A stretch of DNA of 64,000 bases, from the NCBI GenBank assembly GCA_025356575.1, contig JANXSP010000029.1, positions 49,471-113,470 on the forward strand, read 5' to 3'. Positions 40,375 to 49,984 of this stretch are shown here, in pieces. Both the position numbers and the translations under genes were made by a program. The DNA comes from Novosphingobium sp. GTDB taxonomy: Bacteria; Pseudomonadota; Alphaproteobacteria; Sphingomonadales; Sphingomonadaceae. The notes beneath the pieces were generated by a model that saw only the letters and a list, made by a program, of their open reading frames with translations, was not told where the DNA came from and searched no databases. How positions within the stretch are numbered: position 1 is the stretch's first letter; each line of letters begins with the position of its first letter.

Positions 40375-41463
40375 ATGACTGTATCGACCTTGACGCTGCG
40401 CCGCTGGCACCGCCGCTTTGCGCTGGTGCTGGGGCTGTTCTTCATCCTCCAGGGGGTGACCGGCGCTATTGCCCAGCAGCGTTTCTGGTTGATGCAGGCG
40501 ACCAATCCCGGGCTCTACCGCGCCGATGGAGCGGGCCAAGCGGCGCCCCCGGGCGATATCCTCGCCGATATCGCGCGTGAGCGGCCCGGCTTCCAGGTCG
40601 CGCACATGATGTATCCCGCGGCCGTGTCTCCGCGCACCGCGATCGTGGTGATGGGCGGGCGCAATGCGGGCACGCTCGACATGTCGCGGATAGTGATGGT
40701 CAATCAGTTCCAGAACAAGGTCATTACCGAACAGTCGGCTTCGGCGGGTTGGATCGGTCTGGCCTCGGTCCTCCACCGCTGGCTGATCTTCGGCACGCCG
40801 GGCAAGATCATCCTCACCATCCTGGGCGCCGGGGTCGTGATCTTTTCGGCACTCGGCATCGTGATCTGGTTCCGGACGCGCGGCACCAGCCGCAACGCCA
40901 AGGGCGTGGTCAAGTTTCATCGTACCGCCGGGATCGTGGCGGGACTGTTCATCATCTCGGTCGCCGGCACGGGCACCGCGCTCAACCTTTATACCTGGGC
41001 GGAGAAATCCTCCGGCCGCTCGGTGTTCAAGAGCAACATGCAGATGGCGCCGGCGCATGCCGGGATGGCGATGAAGCCCGCGGTCGGTGCCAACGCCGCT
41101 TATGCCACCGCCCAGAAGGCGGTCGGCAATCTCCACATGGTCGCGTTCGGACCAGCCGGGCCACACGCGGTGAACTATTGGTTCGCATTCATGAGCCCGC
41201 AACTGAAGCGCACCGACGTGCTGGTCGATCCACAGACGGGCAAGCTGGTCGGGATTTATCCAACGGGATTGACCAGCGGGGGCGATGGGGTCCGGGCGTG
41301 GCTCTTTCCGGTTCACAGCGGATTTATCATCGGGCCGATCGGCGGGGTGATCTATTCGATCATCGGCATTTCCGTCAGCCTGTGGGTCGCGACCGGCTTC
41401 GTCATGTGGCGGCGCGGACGCCGGCCCAAGCGCAAGACGGCGCCGGTGCTGGCCGCCGCCTAG
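40375..41463 (+). CDS. PepSY-associated TM domain protein
   Basis: RRWHRRFALVLGLFFILQGVTGA start; VVKFHRTAGIVAGLFIISVAGTGTALN; VFPVHSGFIIGPIGGVIYSIIG-type TM segments. Confidence 0.82.
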   Translation: MTVSTLTLRRWHRRFALVLGLFFILQGVTGAIAQQRFWLMQATNPGLYRADGAGQAAPPGDILADIARERPGFQVAHMMYPAAVSPRTAIVVMGGRNAGTLDMSRIVMVNQFQNKVITEQSASAGWIGLASVLHRWLIFGTPGKIILTILGAGVVIFSALGIVIWFRTRGTSRNAKGVVKFHRTAGIVAGLFIISVAGTGTALNLYTWAEKSSGRSVFKSNMQMAPAHAGMAMKPAVGANAAYATAQKAVGNLHMVAFGPAGPHAVNYWFAFMSPQLKRTDVLVDPQTGKLVGIYPTGLTSGGDGVRAWLFPVHSGFIIGPIGGVIYSIIGISVSLWVATGFVMWRRGRRPKRKTAPVLAAA

Positions 41464-42959
41464 TGCCGCCGCGCGTCCACCGGTTCCTGCGCGCGGTCCA
41501 CAAGTATGCGGGCCTGACCGCGTGCGCGTGGCTGCTCGTACTGGCGCTGACGGGGATTGCGCTCGATCACCACGAATGGCGCTGGCTGAACCAGAACAGC
41601 GTGCCCGCGGCGTGGACCTCGCCGCAGATCGGACGGCTGGTTCCGGGCACGATCATGCGCCACATCGCGGTGGCGGGCGGAACTGTCGTCGGCGCGTCGG
41701 AACGCGGCACCTGGCGTTCGGCCGATGCGGGCAAGACCTGGACCCCCGTGGCGTTCACCGCGCGATCGGGCCAGCCGCAGGTCTATGGGTTTGCCGAACT
41801 GGACCGCCACGGCTTTGCCGGGTTGTATCTTGCGACCGACGACGGATTGTGGGCAACCGACGCGGGCGGGGGATCGGCCCGGCGCGTGGCGCTGGCGGGC
41901 GTGCGGTTGACCGCGATCAGCCCGGCGGCGGATGCCGCATCGCTGGTCGCGGTTCGCGATTCCAGTGCGCTGGTCCGGATCCTGCCGGCAGCCGGACAAG
42001 CCAACGCGATCGCGCTTGGTTCGGGTGCCGGCCCGGGTGTCACCGGACTTGCCAAGACCCTCCCGTTCGCGCGCTCGCTGATGGACATCCATTTCGGTCA
42101 CGGCATGCTGCCGGGCCGGTGGGCGATCCGGCTCAACGATCTGGGCGGGGTGGGCATGGCGGTGTTGGCGCTGACCGGGGTGGGATACTGGTGGGTGACC
42201 CGGCGCGGGCGCCGCAAGCTGCTCTCGATGCGGGCGCAACGCGGGACGATGCGCTGGCTCCACCGGTTCCACGGGCCGCTGGTCGGGCTGGCGGCGGCAG
42301 TGCCCATTCTCTATCTTTCGCTCACCGCAATCCCGCTCGATCATATCTACGGTTTTCTCGGCTGGGCCGAAGGGCGCACGGTCGCGCGGTCAAGCTTGCC
42401 CCCGGGGTTTCAGGCGTGGTCGCTCGATCACGAGATCGAAGGGGTGGCCGCATGGCCGAACGATCCTGCAGGCCTGATTATCGCAACCCGCTTCGGCCTG
42501 CTCGAAAGCCATGACGGCGGGCGCAACTGGCGCCCCGACGCCAGCCTGCCGGTGCCCGACGGCGACGCGGGGGGCAACGTGTTCCGGGTCGAAGACCAGG
42601 TCTTCGCCGGGTTCGGCCGCGGCGGCAATTTCGTCCGCGGCCCAGGCAACGCAGTGTGGCGCAAGCTGACCGGCCCCAAGACTGCGATCACGGGCGCATC
42701 GCGCGATGGCGGCACCTGGTACGTCAAGAACAGCAAGGCGATCTATCGCACCGGCGCGGCTCCGGATGTCCTGAGCGATACCAGAATCGCGGTGCGCAAT
42801 GCCGCATCGGGAACGCCGCTGTTCCTGATGATGGCCGATCTGCACGCCGGCGTGATGATCCACGACCAATTCAAATGGCTCAACGACGTGTTCGCGGTCC
42901 TGGCTGTGTTGCTGGCGCTGAGCGGACCTTTGATCTGGCTCAAGCGCAAGTGGATCTGA
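41463..42959 (+). CDS. PepSY-associated TM protein with Asp-box (BNR) repeats
   Basis: GTG start overlapping the previous stop (TAGTG); HRFLRAVHKYAGLTACAWLLVLALTGIALDHHEW; Asp boxes SADAGKTW and SHDGGRNW; C-terminal TM. Confidence 0.75.
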   Translation: MPPRVHRFLRAVHKYAGLTACAWLLVLALTGIALDHHEWRWLNQNSVPAAWTSPQIGRLVPGTIMRHIAVAGGTVVGASERGTWRSADAGKTWTPVAFTARSGQPQVYGFAELDRHGFAGLYLATDDGLWATDAGGGSARRVALAGVRLTAISPAADAASLVAVRDSSALVRILPAAGQANAIALGSGAGPGVTGLAKTLPFARSLMDIHFGHGMLPGRWAIRLNDLGGVGMAVLALTGVGYWWVTRRGRRKLLSMRAQRGTMRWLHRFHGPLVGLAAAVPILYLSLTAIPLDHIYGFLGWAEGRTVARSSLPPGFQAWSLDHEIEGVAAWPNDPAGLIIATRFGLLESHDGGRNWRPDASLPVPDGDAGGNVFRVEDQVFAGFGRGGNFVRGPGNAVWRKLTGPKTAITGASRDGGTWYVKNSKAIYRTGAAPDVLSDTRIAVRNAASGTPLFLMMADLHAGVMIHDQFKWLNDVFAVLAVLLALSGPLIWLKRKWI

Positions 42960-43169
42960 GATCGAGCCCGCTTCCGCGCACCCGCGCTTGACCCTTATCG
43001 CGGGGTAGGGGTGAGCGGCAGCGCGGCGCCTGGGTCCGGTCACTGCATTCTGCGAAAACGAATCGGTTGAGCGAGGCCGCGCTCTTTTGAGTGGCACTCT
43101 TTCGAAAACCCGGCGTAAGGGCGGCGGCAGATTGGCCGCCGGTGCGGATTTCGAAACTGGGGATTTTCG

Positions 43170-43301
43170 GTGAGCGACGGCGGTTATACCAACTCGCTGC
43201 GGGCGCGGGAGCGATCCGTTGCCGGCCAGCCGGGCGGCGAGGCTGAAAGCGGCGAGACGGGAAGCGGCAACAGCGGGAGCGCCGCGCGATGTGCGGACTA
43301 G
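43170..43301 (+). CDS. Candidate 43-aa GTG-start small ORF overlapping the asnB start
   Basis: gtg agc gac ... tag; GGGGA 6 nt upstream; MSDGGYTNSLRARERSVAGQPGGEAESGETGSGNSGSAARCAD. Confidence 0.25.
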   Translation: MSDGGYTNSLRARERSVAGQPGGEAESGETGSGNSGSAARCAD

Positions 43302-45271
43302 CCGGGTTCCTCGATCCGCGTCAGCCCGCGGGGGATGCGGCCTTGCGGTTGGTGGGGACGATGGCCGGCCGCCTCGTTCACCGCGGCCCCGATAGTGCCG
43401 GGGCCTGGGCCGAAGGCGCGATTGCGCTGGGGCACCAGCGGCTCTCGATCCTCGACCTGAGCGCCGCGGGCAACCAGCCGATGCATTCGGCGTGCGGGCG
43501 CTTCGTGATCGCCTTCAACGGCGAGATCTACAATCACCTCGAACTGCGGCGCGACCTTGCGCAAGCCGGCGCGGCGCCGTCGTGGCAGGGCCATTCGGAT
43601 ACCGAGACGCTCCTCGCCGCGGTCGCTGCCTGGGGGATCGAAAACGCGCTCCAGCGCTGCAACGGGATGTTCGCGCTGGCGCTGTGGGATCGCCGCGCGG
43701 CAACGCTCCACCTCGCCCGCGACCGGATGGGCGAAAAGCCGCTGTACTGGGGCTGGGCCGGGCGCGCACTGGTGTTCGGGTCGGAGCTCAAGGCGCTGCG
43801 GGCGCATCCCGATTTCGACCCCGCGATCTGCCGCGGCGCCCTGACCCAATATATGCGCTTCGGCTATGTCCCGGCGCCCCGCAGCATCTACGCGGCGATC
43901 TTCAAGCTCGAACCCGGCACGATCCTGACGGTTCTCGGCGCCCCCCCGGCAACCCCGCCGAACGTGCCGCTGGAGGCGGAAGATTCCTACGGGTCGATCA
44001 CTGTCGCCCGGTTCTGGTCACTCAGCGCCGCGCTGGAGGCCGGGGTCGACGCGCCGATCCTCGATGACAGCGAAGCCGTCGCGCTGCTCGAGACGACGCT
44101 GGCGCGCGCGGTCAAGCGCCAGATGCTCGCCGATGTGCCGCTTGGCGCGTTCCTTTCGGGGGGGATCGACAGTTCGGCGATCGTGGCACTGATGCAGGCG
44201 CAAAGCAGCCAGCCGATCCGCACCTTCACGGTCGGGTTCGACGATGCCGCGTTCGACGAATCGGTTCACGCCGCGGCAGTCGCGCGGCACCTCGGCACCG
44301 ATCACAGCGTCGTGCGGGTTACTGCGCAGGATGCACGCGCGATCATCCCCGATCTGCCGGCGATGTACGACGAACCGTTTGCCGATTCCTCGCAAATCCC
44401 GACGCACCTGGTCTGCCGCGCCGCACACGGCCAGGTCGCGGTCGCGCTCTCGGGCGATGGCGGGGACGAACTGTTCGGCGGCTACAACCGCTATCTGTTC
44501 GGACCCAGGTTGTGGGAGCGCCTCTCCGGGTTGCCGTTCGGGGTGCGCCGCGCGATCGGAGGTGGGATCGGCCGCTTGCCGCAGACGGTGTGGCGCGGTC
44601 TCGATGCGTCGAGCCGGATGATGGGCGGACCGCGCCTCGCCCAGATCGGCGATGCGTTATCGACCAGCCTGCGCGAAACCCGCAATTCATACGATCTCTA
44701 CCGCAACCTGATCAGCTACTGGCCCGATCCCGAAGCGATCGTCGCGGGGGGCTGGTCCGAACCGCGTTCGGGGATCGATGCCGCGATGCCGCGTGGTTTC
44801 ACCATCGGCTCGGTCGGATCGGAGATGATGGTGCGCGACATGCGCGGCTATCTGCCCGACGATATCCTGTGCAAGCTCGACCGCGCGGCGATGTTCGTCG
44901 GACTCGAGACCCGCGCGCCGTTCCTCGATCTGGAGATCCTGGGCCTGGCCGCGCGGCTCCCCCCAGCGATGCGGTTTCGCGGCGGCAAGGGCAAATGGGC
45001 GCTGCGCGAGGTATTGGCCAAATACGTTCCGCTCGAACTCACCGACCGGCCGAAAATGGGCTTCAGCGTTCCGGTCGGCGAGTGGCTGCGCGGGCCGCTG
45101 CGCGGCTGGGCCGATGACTTGCTGTCGCCCGCCAGCCTTAGGGCGAGCGGGTTGGTCGAGCCGGCTCCGATCACGCGAGCGTGGGAACAGCACCGCTCGG
45201 GCCGGTTCGATTGGTCCAACCGGCTCTGGAGCGCGTTGATGCTGGAGGCCTGGCACCGTCAATATCACTGA
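43289..45271 (+). CDS. asnB: Asparagine synthase (glutamine-hydrolysing)
   Basis: MCGLAGF Ntn glutaminase start; FNGEIYNHLELR; FLSGGIDSS PP-loop. Confidence 0.94.
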   Translation: MCGLAGFLDPRQPAGDAALRLVGTMAGRLVHRGPDSAGAWAEGAIALGHQRLSILDLSAAGNQPMHSACGRFVIAFNGEIYNHLELRRDLAQAGAAPSWQGHSDTETLLAAVAAWGIENALQRCNGMFALALWDRRAATLHLARDRMGEKPLYWGWAGRALVFGSELKALRAHPDFDPAICRGALTQYMRFGYVPAPRSIYAAIFKLEPGTILTVLGAPPATPPNVPLEAEDSYGSITVARFWSLSAALEAGVDAPILDDSEAVALLETTLARAVKRQMLADVPLGAFLSGGIDSSAIVALMQAQSSQPIRTFTVGFDDAAFDESVHAAAVARHLGTDHSVVRVTAQDARAIIPDLPAMYDEPFADSSQIPTHLVCRAAHGQVAVALSGDGGDELFGGYNRYLFGPRLWERLSGLPFGVRRAIGGGIGRLPQTVWRGLDASSRMMGGPRLAQIGDALSTSLRETRNSYDLYRNLISYWPDPEAIVAGGWSEPRSGIDAAMPRGFTIGSVGSEMMVRDMRGYLPDDILCKLDRAAMFVGLETRAPFLDLEILGLAARLPPAMRFRGGKGKWALREVLAKYVPLELTDRPKMGFSVPVGEWLRGPLRGWADDLLSPASLRASGLVEPAPITRAWEQHRSGRFDWSNRLWSALMLEAWHRQYH

Positions 45272-45360
45272 GCCAGCGATAGCGCGGGTCAAGCTGACGT
45301 GTGCATGGAAAGTCGGCCAGGAAATTCGCGCTCGAATCATCGTTACAAATTCCCGCTCAG

Positions 45361-45626
45361 GCTGAACCGCGCGGTGAGCGGGTGCGGCTGCGCGTAATCA
45401 ACGCCTCGTCGATGACTGCTTTCAACGTGCGCAACCCCGGGCTCAAGCTGACCATCGTCCTGGCCGATGCCCGCGCCCGGCATGTCCGCCATGCTCGGAC
45501 TGGACATGATCATGCGCGCGCCGATCGCACCAGACCCGCCGCGGCCAGCCTGGTCTCGGGCGTGCGGCCTGGTTCTAGGAGGCTCTCCGCGCTGCCGGTT
45601 CGCACCGGTCGGATGACCAATTTGTA
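45361..45626 (+). pseudogene. Probable multicopper oxidase (CopA-like) remnant
   Basis: GERVRLRVINASSMTAFNVRNPGLKLTIVLAD resembles a cupredoxin core; a different frame continues with Met-rich MPAPGMSAMLGLDMIMRAPIAPD. Confidence 0.45.
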
Positions 45627-45744
45627 ATCGTTCCGCCACCCCGCGGCTGGGTTGGCGCTCGTACAGCGGCGAGATCGGGCAGTCGCAAAAGTCTGCGCCG
45701 ATCCAACCGTGGGCTTATGCCCATCGAATCACGGGAACGAACAC

Positions 45745-46257
45745 ATGACCAATTTTGGAAAAATCCTCGGACTGAGCGCGGCGACACTGGTCGCAATCGG
45801 CGCGCCTGCGTTTGCCGCCACGACTCCGGCAACGACGACCGCCCACGCCGCAGCGCGCCCGCACGCCGCCAAGGCGCAGGCCAAGGCCCCCGCAGTCGCC
45901 GCGCGCACCACGGTGGCCCATCCGGCCGCACGCCCGGCCGTCGCTGCACGCCCGGTCGTCGCAGCGCACGTTGCTCCCGCCCGTTCCGTACCCGTCCGAG
46001 CAGTACCCGTCCGGGCCGTACCCGTCCGTGCGCCGGCTGTGGCCGCCCACGCCATCCCTGCGCGACCCATGACCGCTCACGTTATGCCGGCCGCCGGTAA
46101 TGCGGTGATGGCCCGCGCCGCCGCACCTCGTCCCGCGCGCCCCCCGGCGCGGGTGGTGACCGGCCGGATGGTCCAGGCCCGCCTGTCCAACGGCAAGGTC
46201 GTGACCTACAACTGCAGCCTGGCCGGCAATGCGACCAAGACCGCCTGTCGCGCCTGA
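45745..46257 (+). CDS. Exported Ala/Pro/Arg-rich low-complexity protein
   Basis: Signal peptide MTNFGKILGLSAATLVAIGAPAFAA; VPVRA repeats; C-terminal GKVVTYNCSLAGNATKTACRA with two Cys. Confidence 0.7.
   Translation: MTNFGKILGLSAATLVAIGAPAFAATTPATTTAHAAARPHAAKAQAKAPAVAARTTVAHPAARPAVAARPVVAAHVAPARSVPVRAVPVRAVPVRAPAVAAHAIPARPMTAHVMPAAGNAVMARAAAPRPARPPARVVTGRMVQARLSNGKVVTYNCSLAGNATKTACRA
45988..46032. repeat. Three 15-bp tandem repeats (gtacccgtccgngcn)
   Basis: gtacccgtccgagca / gtacccgtccgggcc / gtacccgtccgtgcg, encoding VPVRA x3. Confidence 0.85.
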
Positions 46258-46263
46258 AGCCTT

Positions 46264-46304
46264 GAACGGCCGCCGGTCGGAGTTGCTCCGGCGGGCGGCC
46301 GTTC
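46264..46304. terminator. Hairpin between convergent genes (probable bidirectional terminator)
   Basis: Perfect 11-bp stem GAACGGCCGCC/GGCGGCCGTTC with inner CGGAG-TTG-CTCCG. Confidence 0.65.
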
Positions 46305-46306
46305 AC

Positions 46307-47707
46307 CTATTGCGGTAAGGCCAGCACCGGCGGGGTCTGCGGCGTCACCGACGGCAGGCGCATTACCGCGCGCAACCCGGGTGCGTTGTCCTCCAGCGCG
46401 AATGTCCCGCCGTGAAGATGGGCGACCGTCGCCACCAGCGAGAGGCCGAGCCCGGCACCGCCCTGGGGCCGCGCTGCTTCGAGCCGCCCGAACCGGCGCA
46501 GCGCCAGTGCCCGATCGTCTTCGGCAATTCCCGGACCATCGTCGGCTACGGCCAGTTCCAGCGCGCCCTCGCGCTGCACCAGGCTCAGCGCAATCGTCGA
46601 TCCGCCGACCGCGTATTTCAGCGCGTTATCGATGAGGTTGGCGAGTGATTGCCCGAGCAGCTCGCGGTGGGCGTCGATCGTGGCGTGGGCGGGAACGGCA
46701 ACCTCCAGCGCGAAGCCCTGATCTTCCGCCAACGGGCCGTAAACCTCGGCAAGATCGCGGAGCATCTCGGCGCCGTCGAACCGGGTGAACTGTTCGCGGC
46801 CGATGCCCGCTTCGTTGCGGCTGATCTGCAGCGCGGTGGTCAACATCCGCAACAGCCGGTCCGCCTCATCCGACACCGAGCCCAGCGCGGCGATCGCGGT
46901 TCCGTCGCGCGTGGTCATCGAGGCGCGGTCGATCGTCGCCTTCAGCCGCGCGATGGGCGAGCGCAAATCGTGCGCCAGCGCGTCGGTCACCAGCCGCAGT
47001 TCGGTCAGCAGTACCTGCACCCGTTCGAGCATCGCGTTGATCGCGTGACCGAGCCGGTCGAACGCGTCGCCCGAACCATCGGGCGAAACCCGCGCCGCCA
47101 GTTCGCCAGCGCTGAATTCGGAGGCGACGTTGGCGATATGGTTCACCCGTCGGCCGATGAACCACGCGAACAGCCAGGCGCTGAACCCGGCTACGACCAG
47201 CCCCGCCAGCGATGCGGTGATCAGCGAGGATTCGATGATCGTCCCCAGGCGCTCCTCGCTTTCGAGGATCTGGCCGCTCAGGAGGACATAGCCGCCACCC
47301 AGCTTGGCGGTGTGGAGACCCGACATCGCGGCTTGGGCGCTGCCGGTGGTGCGGATCACGCGCTCCTGCCAGCCAACCGAATCGCCCAGCCCGGTCGGCC
47401 ATGCGTCGAGATTGCCGACCGCGAGCGATCCGTTGGGCGCGCGCAGGATGATCACCGCATTGCGCGGGCCATCGTTGGCAAGGCGATCCTCGATCGCGAC
47501 CGTGGCTGCGGCCAGCCCGCCGCGCTCGAATTCGTCGGACACATCCGAATCGAGCTCGGAAACGAAGTTCTGCGCGTCTGCGGTGATCGTCCGTTCGGTG
47601 AAGCCGTACATCAGCATCAGCGCCACCCCGACCGCTACGATCTGGGCGACCAGGAACGCCATCGCAATCTTCGCGGTGGTCGAGCCAAGAGGCCTGAGCA
47701 GGTTCAA
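46307..47707 (-). CDS. Sensor histidine kinase
   Basis: Two TMs, HAMP, H-box DALAHDLRSPIARLK, N-box NLIDNALKYAV, G-box DDGPGIAE; likely TTG start overlapping the RR stop. Confidence 0.9.
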   Translation of the reverse strand: MNLLRPLGSTTAKIAMAFLVAQIVAVGVALMLMYGFTERTITADAQNFVSELDSDVSDEFERGGLAAATVAIEDRLANDGPRNAVIILRAPNGSLAVGNLDAWPTGLGDSVGWQERVIRTTGSAQAAMSGLHTAKLGGGYVLLSGQILESEERLGTIIESSLITASLAGLVVAGFSAWLFAWFIGRRVNHIANVASEFSAGELAARVSPDGSGDAFDRLGHAINAMLERVQVLLTELRLVTDALAHDLRSPIARLKATIDRASMTTRDGTAIAALGSVSDEADRLLRMLTTALQISRNEAGIGREQFTRFDGAEMLRDLAEVYGPLAEDQGFALEVAVPAHATIDAHRELLGQSLANLIDNALKYAVGGSTIALSLVQREGALELAVADDGPGIAEDDRALALRRFGRLEAARPQGGAGLGLSLVATVAHLHGGTFALEDNAPGLRAVMRLPSVTPQTPPVLALPQ

Positions 47708-48390
47708 TCGGCGGTCCCGAGCATATAGCCCGCGCCGCGCACGGTCTTGAGCAAGGGCACGCCGAACCCGTCGTCGATCTTCTTGCGCAAACGGCTGACG
47801 TGCACGTCGATGACATTCGTGCCGGGATCGAAGTGATATTCCCACACCCCTTCGAGCAGCATCGTGCGCGTGACCACCTGATCCTTGTGGCGCATGAGAA
47901 ATTCGAGGAGCCGGAACTCGCGCGGCTGCAGCTCGACCGCGGGGCCCGCGCGGCGCACCCGCCGTGACAGCAGGTCCATCTCGAGATCGCCGCAGACCAG
48001 TTTGGTCTGCGGCGCAGGCTCGTTCTTGCCGCGGCGGATCAGCAGGCGGATGCGGGCGAGCAGCTCGGCAAAGCCGAAGGGCTTGGTCAGGTAGTCGTCG
48101 GCCCCGGCGTCGAGCCCCTCGACCCGGGCATCGACCGCGCCGAGCGCGGACAGGATGATTACCGGGGTTTCGATCTTCGCCGCCCGGATCGCGCCGAGCA
48201 CGGCCATCCCGTCCATCCCCGGAAGCATCCGGTCGAGCACGATGGCGTCGTAACTTCCGTCGGTTGCAAGATACAGCCCGTCGCGGCCGTTGGCGGCGTG
48301 ATCGACTTGCAGCCCCGCTTCGGCGAGCCCCTTGGCGATGAAATCGGCGACGGTCTTGTCGTCTTCCACAAGCAGGATCTTGAGCGTCAT
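47704..48390 (-). CDS. OmpR-family response regulator
   Basis: KILLVEDDKTVADFI receiver; winged-helix DVHVSRLRKKID. Confidence 0.94.
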   Translation of the reverse strand: MTLKILLVEDDKTVADFIAKGLAEAGLQVDHAANGRDGLYLATDGSYDAIVLDRMLPGMDGMAVLGAIRAAKIETPVIILSALGAVDARVEGLDAGADDYLTKPFGFAELLARIRLLIRRGKNEPAPQTKLVCGDLEMDLLSRRVRRAGPAVELQPREFRLLEFLMRHKDQVVTRTMLLEGVWEYHFDPGTNVIDVHVSRLRKKIDDGFGVPLLKTVRGAGYMLGTAD

Positions 48391-48559
48391 CGTCCGGTGG
48401 GATCCCCAGCAACGCCGCAGACCGCCTGCGCTGCGCCGGGCCAGGCGCTATCAGCAAATGCCGGGATTGTAATCGCCTGCGTGGCGCAGGCGGGGTCCGT
48501 GTTGCCCGGGCGTGCGTTATGGACCAGCATGGCACGCCGCCGCAGCCGCAGGAGCCGAC

Positions 48560-49984
48560 ATGGACGACTACACTTCTCACGACGCCCTCGGACTGGCCGG
48601 GCTCGTGCGCAGCGGCCAGGTATCGGCGGGTGAACTGGTCGAAGCGGCGATTGCGCGCATCGAGCAGCTCGACCCCGCGATCAACGCGGTGGTGACGCGC
48701 GATTTCGAAGGCGCCCGCGCGCTCGCCAAGGCGCCGCTGCCCGCTGGCCCGTTCACCGGGGTGCCGTTCCTGGTCAAGGATTTCGGGATCGGGGTTGCCG
48801 GCTGGCGCTGCACCAGCGGCAGCCGGTTCTGCGCCGATGTGGTCGATACCGCGGATACCGGGCTGACCACGCGCTTCCGCGAAGCCGGGGTGGTCCTGCT
48901 CGGGCGCGGGGCATCATCCGAATACGGCATCGTCGGCAATGTCGAAACATCGCAGTTCGGCCCGACCCGCAACCCGTGGAACCCCCGGCATATCGCGGGC
49001 GGATCGTCGGGCGGATCGGCAGCGGCGGTGGCGGCGGGGATCGTGCCGATGGCGCACGCCTCGGACGGGCTCGGCTCGATCCGCATCCCCGCGGCGTGCT
49101 GCGGGCTGGTGGGTATGAAGCCGACGCGCAACCGCGTGCCCAACCTGCCCGACGGGTTCGACTATGCGATGGGCTTCTGCGTCGATCACGTCGTCACCCG
49201 CAGCGTCCGCGATAGCGCCGCGATGCTCGATGCCATCGGCTTGCCCGAGCCGGGATCGCCTTACGCGGTCCCCGCCAAGGCCGGCGCCTACCTCGATGAG
49301 GTCGCCCGCGGCCCGGGCAAGCTGCGTATCCGCTGGTCGGCCGAAACCCCCTCGGGCGCGCCGATCGACCCCGAGGTGCAGGCCGCGCTGGCGCATACCG
49401 CGGCGGCGCTGGCGGCGCTCGGCCACGATGTCCGCGAGGATACGCTCGGCGCCGATCACCGCGCCATCGCCCGCGCCCGCGCGCCGGTGTCGGCCGCGAA
49501 CTTTGCCGCGGGGATGCGCCGGGTGATCGAGCGGGTGGGCCGCGAACCGCGCGAGGACGAGCTCGAGCCGATGACCTGGGCGGCGCTCCAGGGCTCGCGC
49601 GCGGTAACCGGCGAACAGGCGTTCTACGGCTATCAGGAACTGCGCGTGCTGACTCGCCAGGTGGTCGAGAAGTTCGATCATTTCGACGTTTATCTGTGCC
49701 CGGTGATGAGCACGCCGCCGCCCGAAATCGGGTTCTCCGATCCCGCCAGCGTGACCCCGCGCGATCTCGGCAAGAAGCAGATGGCGCTGTTCCCGTTCTG
49801 CGCGCTGTTCAATTTCACCGGCCAGCCATCCTTGTCGCTGCCGCTGGGGATGAGCGCGTCGGGGCTCCCGATCGGGCTGATGTTCACCGGGCGCTATGCC
49901 GACGAGGCGACGCTCTACCGTCTGGCGGGGCAGCTCGAGACCGAGCTGCCGTGGGCGCAGCGCCGCCCGCAGGTCTGGGCATGA
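48560..49984 (+). CDS. Amidase (amidase signature family)
   Basis: FLVKDFGIGVAGWRCTSGS; HIAGGSSGGSAAAVAAG; GLGSIRIPAACCGLVGMKPTRNRVP. Confidence 0.93.
   Translation: MDDYTSHDALGLAGLVRSGQVSAGELVEAAIARIEQLDPAINAVVTRDFEGARALAKAPLPAGPFTGVPFLVKDFGIGVAGWRCTSGSRFCADVVDTADTGLTTRFREAGVVLLGRGASSEYGIVGNVETSQFGPTRNPWNPRHIAGGSSGGSAAAVAAGIVPMAHASDGLGSIRIPAACCGLVGMKPTRNRVPNLPDGFDYAMGFCVDHVVTRSVRDSAAMLDAIGLPEPGSPYAVPAKAGAYLDEVARGPGKLRIRWSAETPSGAPIDPEVQAALAHTAAALAALGHDVREDTLGADHRAIARARAPVSAANFAAGMRRVIERVGREPREDELEPMTWAALQGSRAVTGEQAFYGYQELRVLTRQVVEKFDHFDVYLCPVMSTPPPEIGFSDPASVTPRDLGKKQMALFPFCALFNFTGQPSLSLPLGMSASGLPIGLMFTGRYADEATLYRLAGQLETELPWAQRRPQVWA

Noticed and set aside
37521-42959. Genomic island inserted at tRNA-Lys
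   Set aside because: No integrase and no second copy of the tRNA 3' end seen by eye downstream; flanking genes look ordinary
43170-45271. Lasso-peptide cluster (small ORF plus asnB-like cyclase)
   Set aside because: AsnB has a complete MCGLAGF glutaminase domain and no B-protein/peptidase or ABC exporter is adjacent; the small ORF lacks a convincing leader/core layout
46307-48580. 757-aa ORF spanning histidine kinase and response regulator
   Set aside because: The kinase frame simply stays open upstream through the regulator gene; real genes are 46307-47707 and 47704-48390
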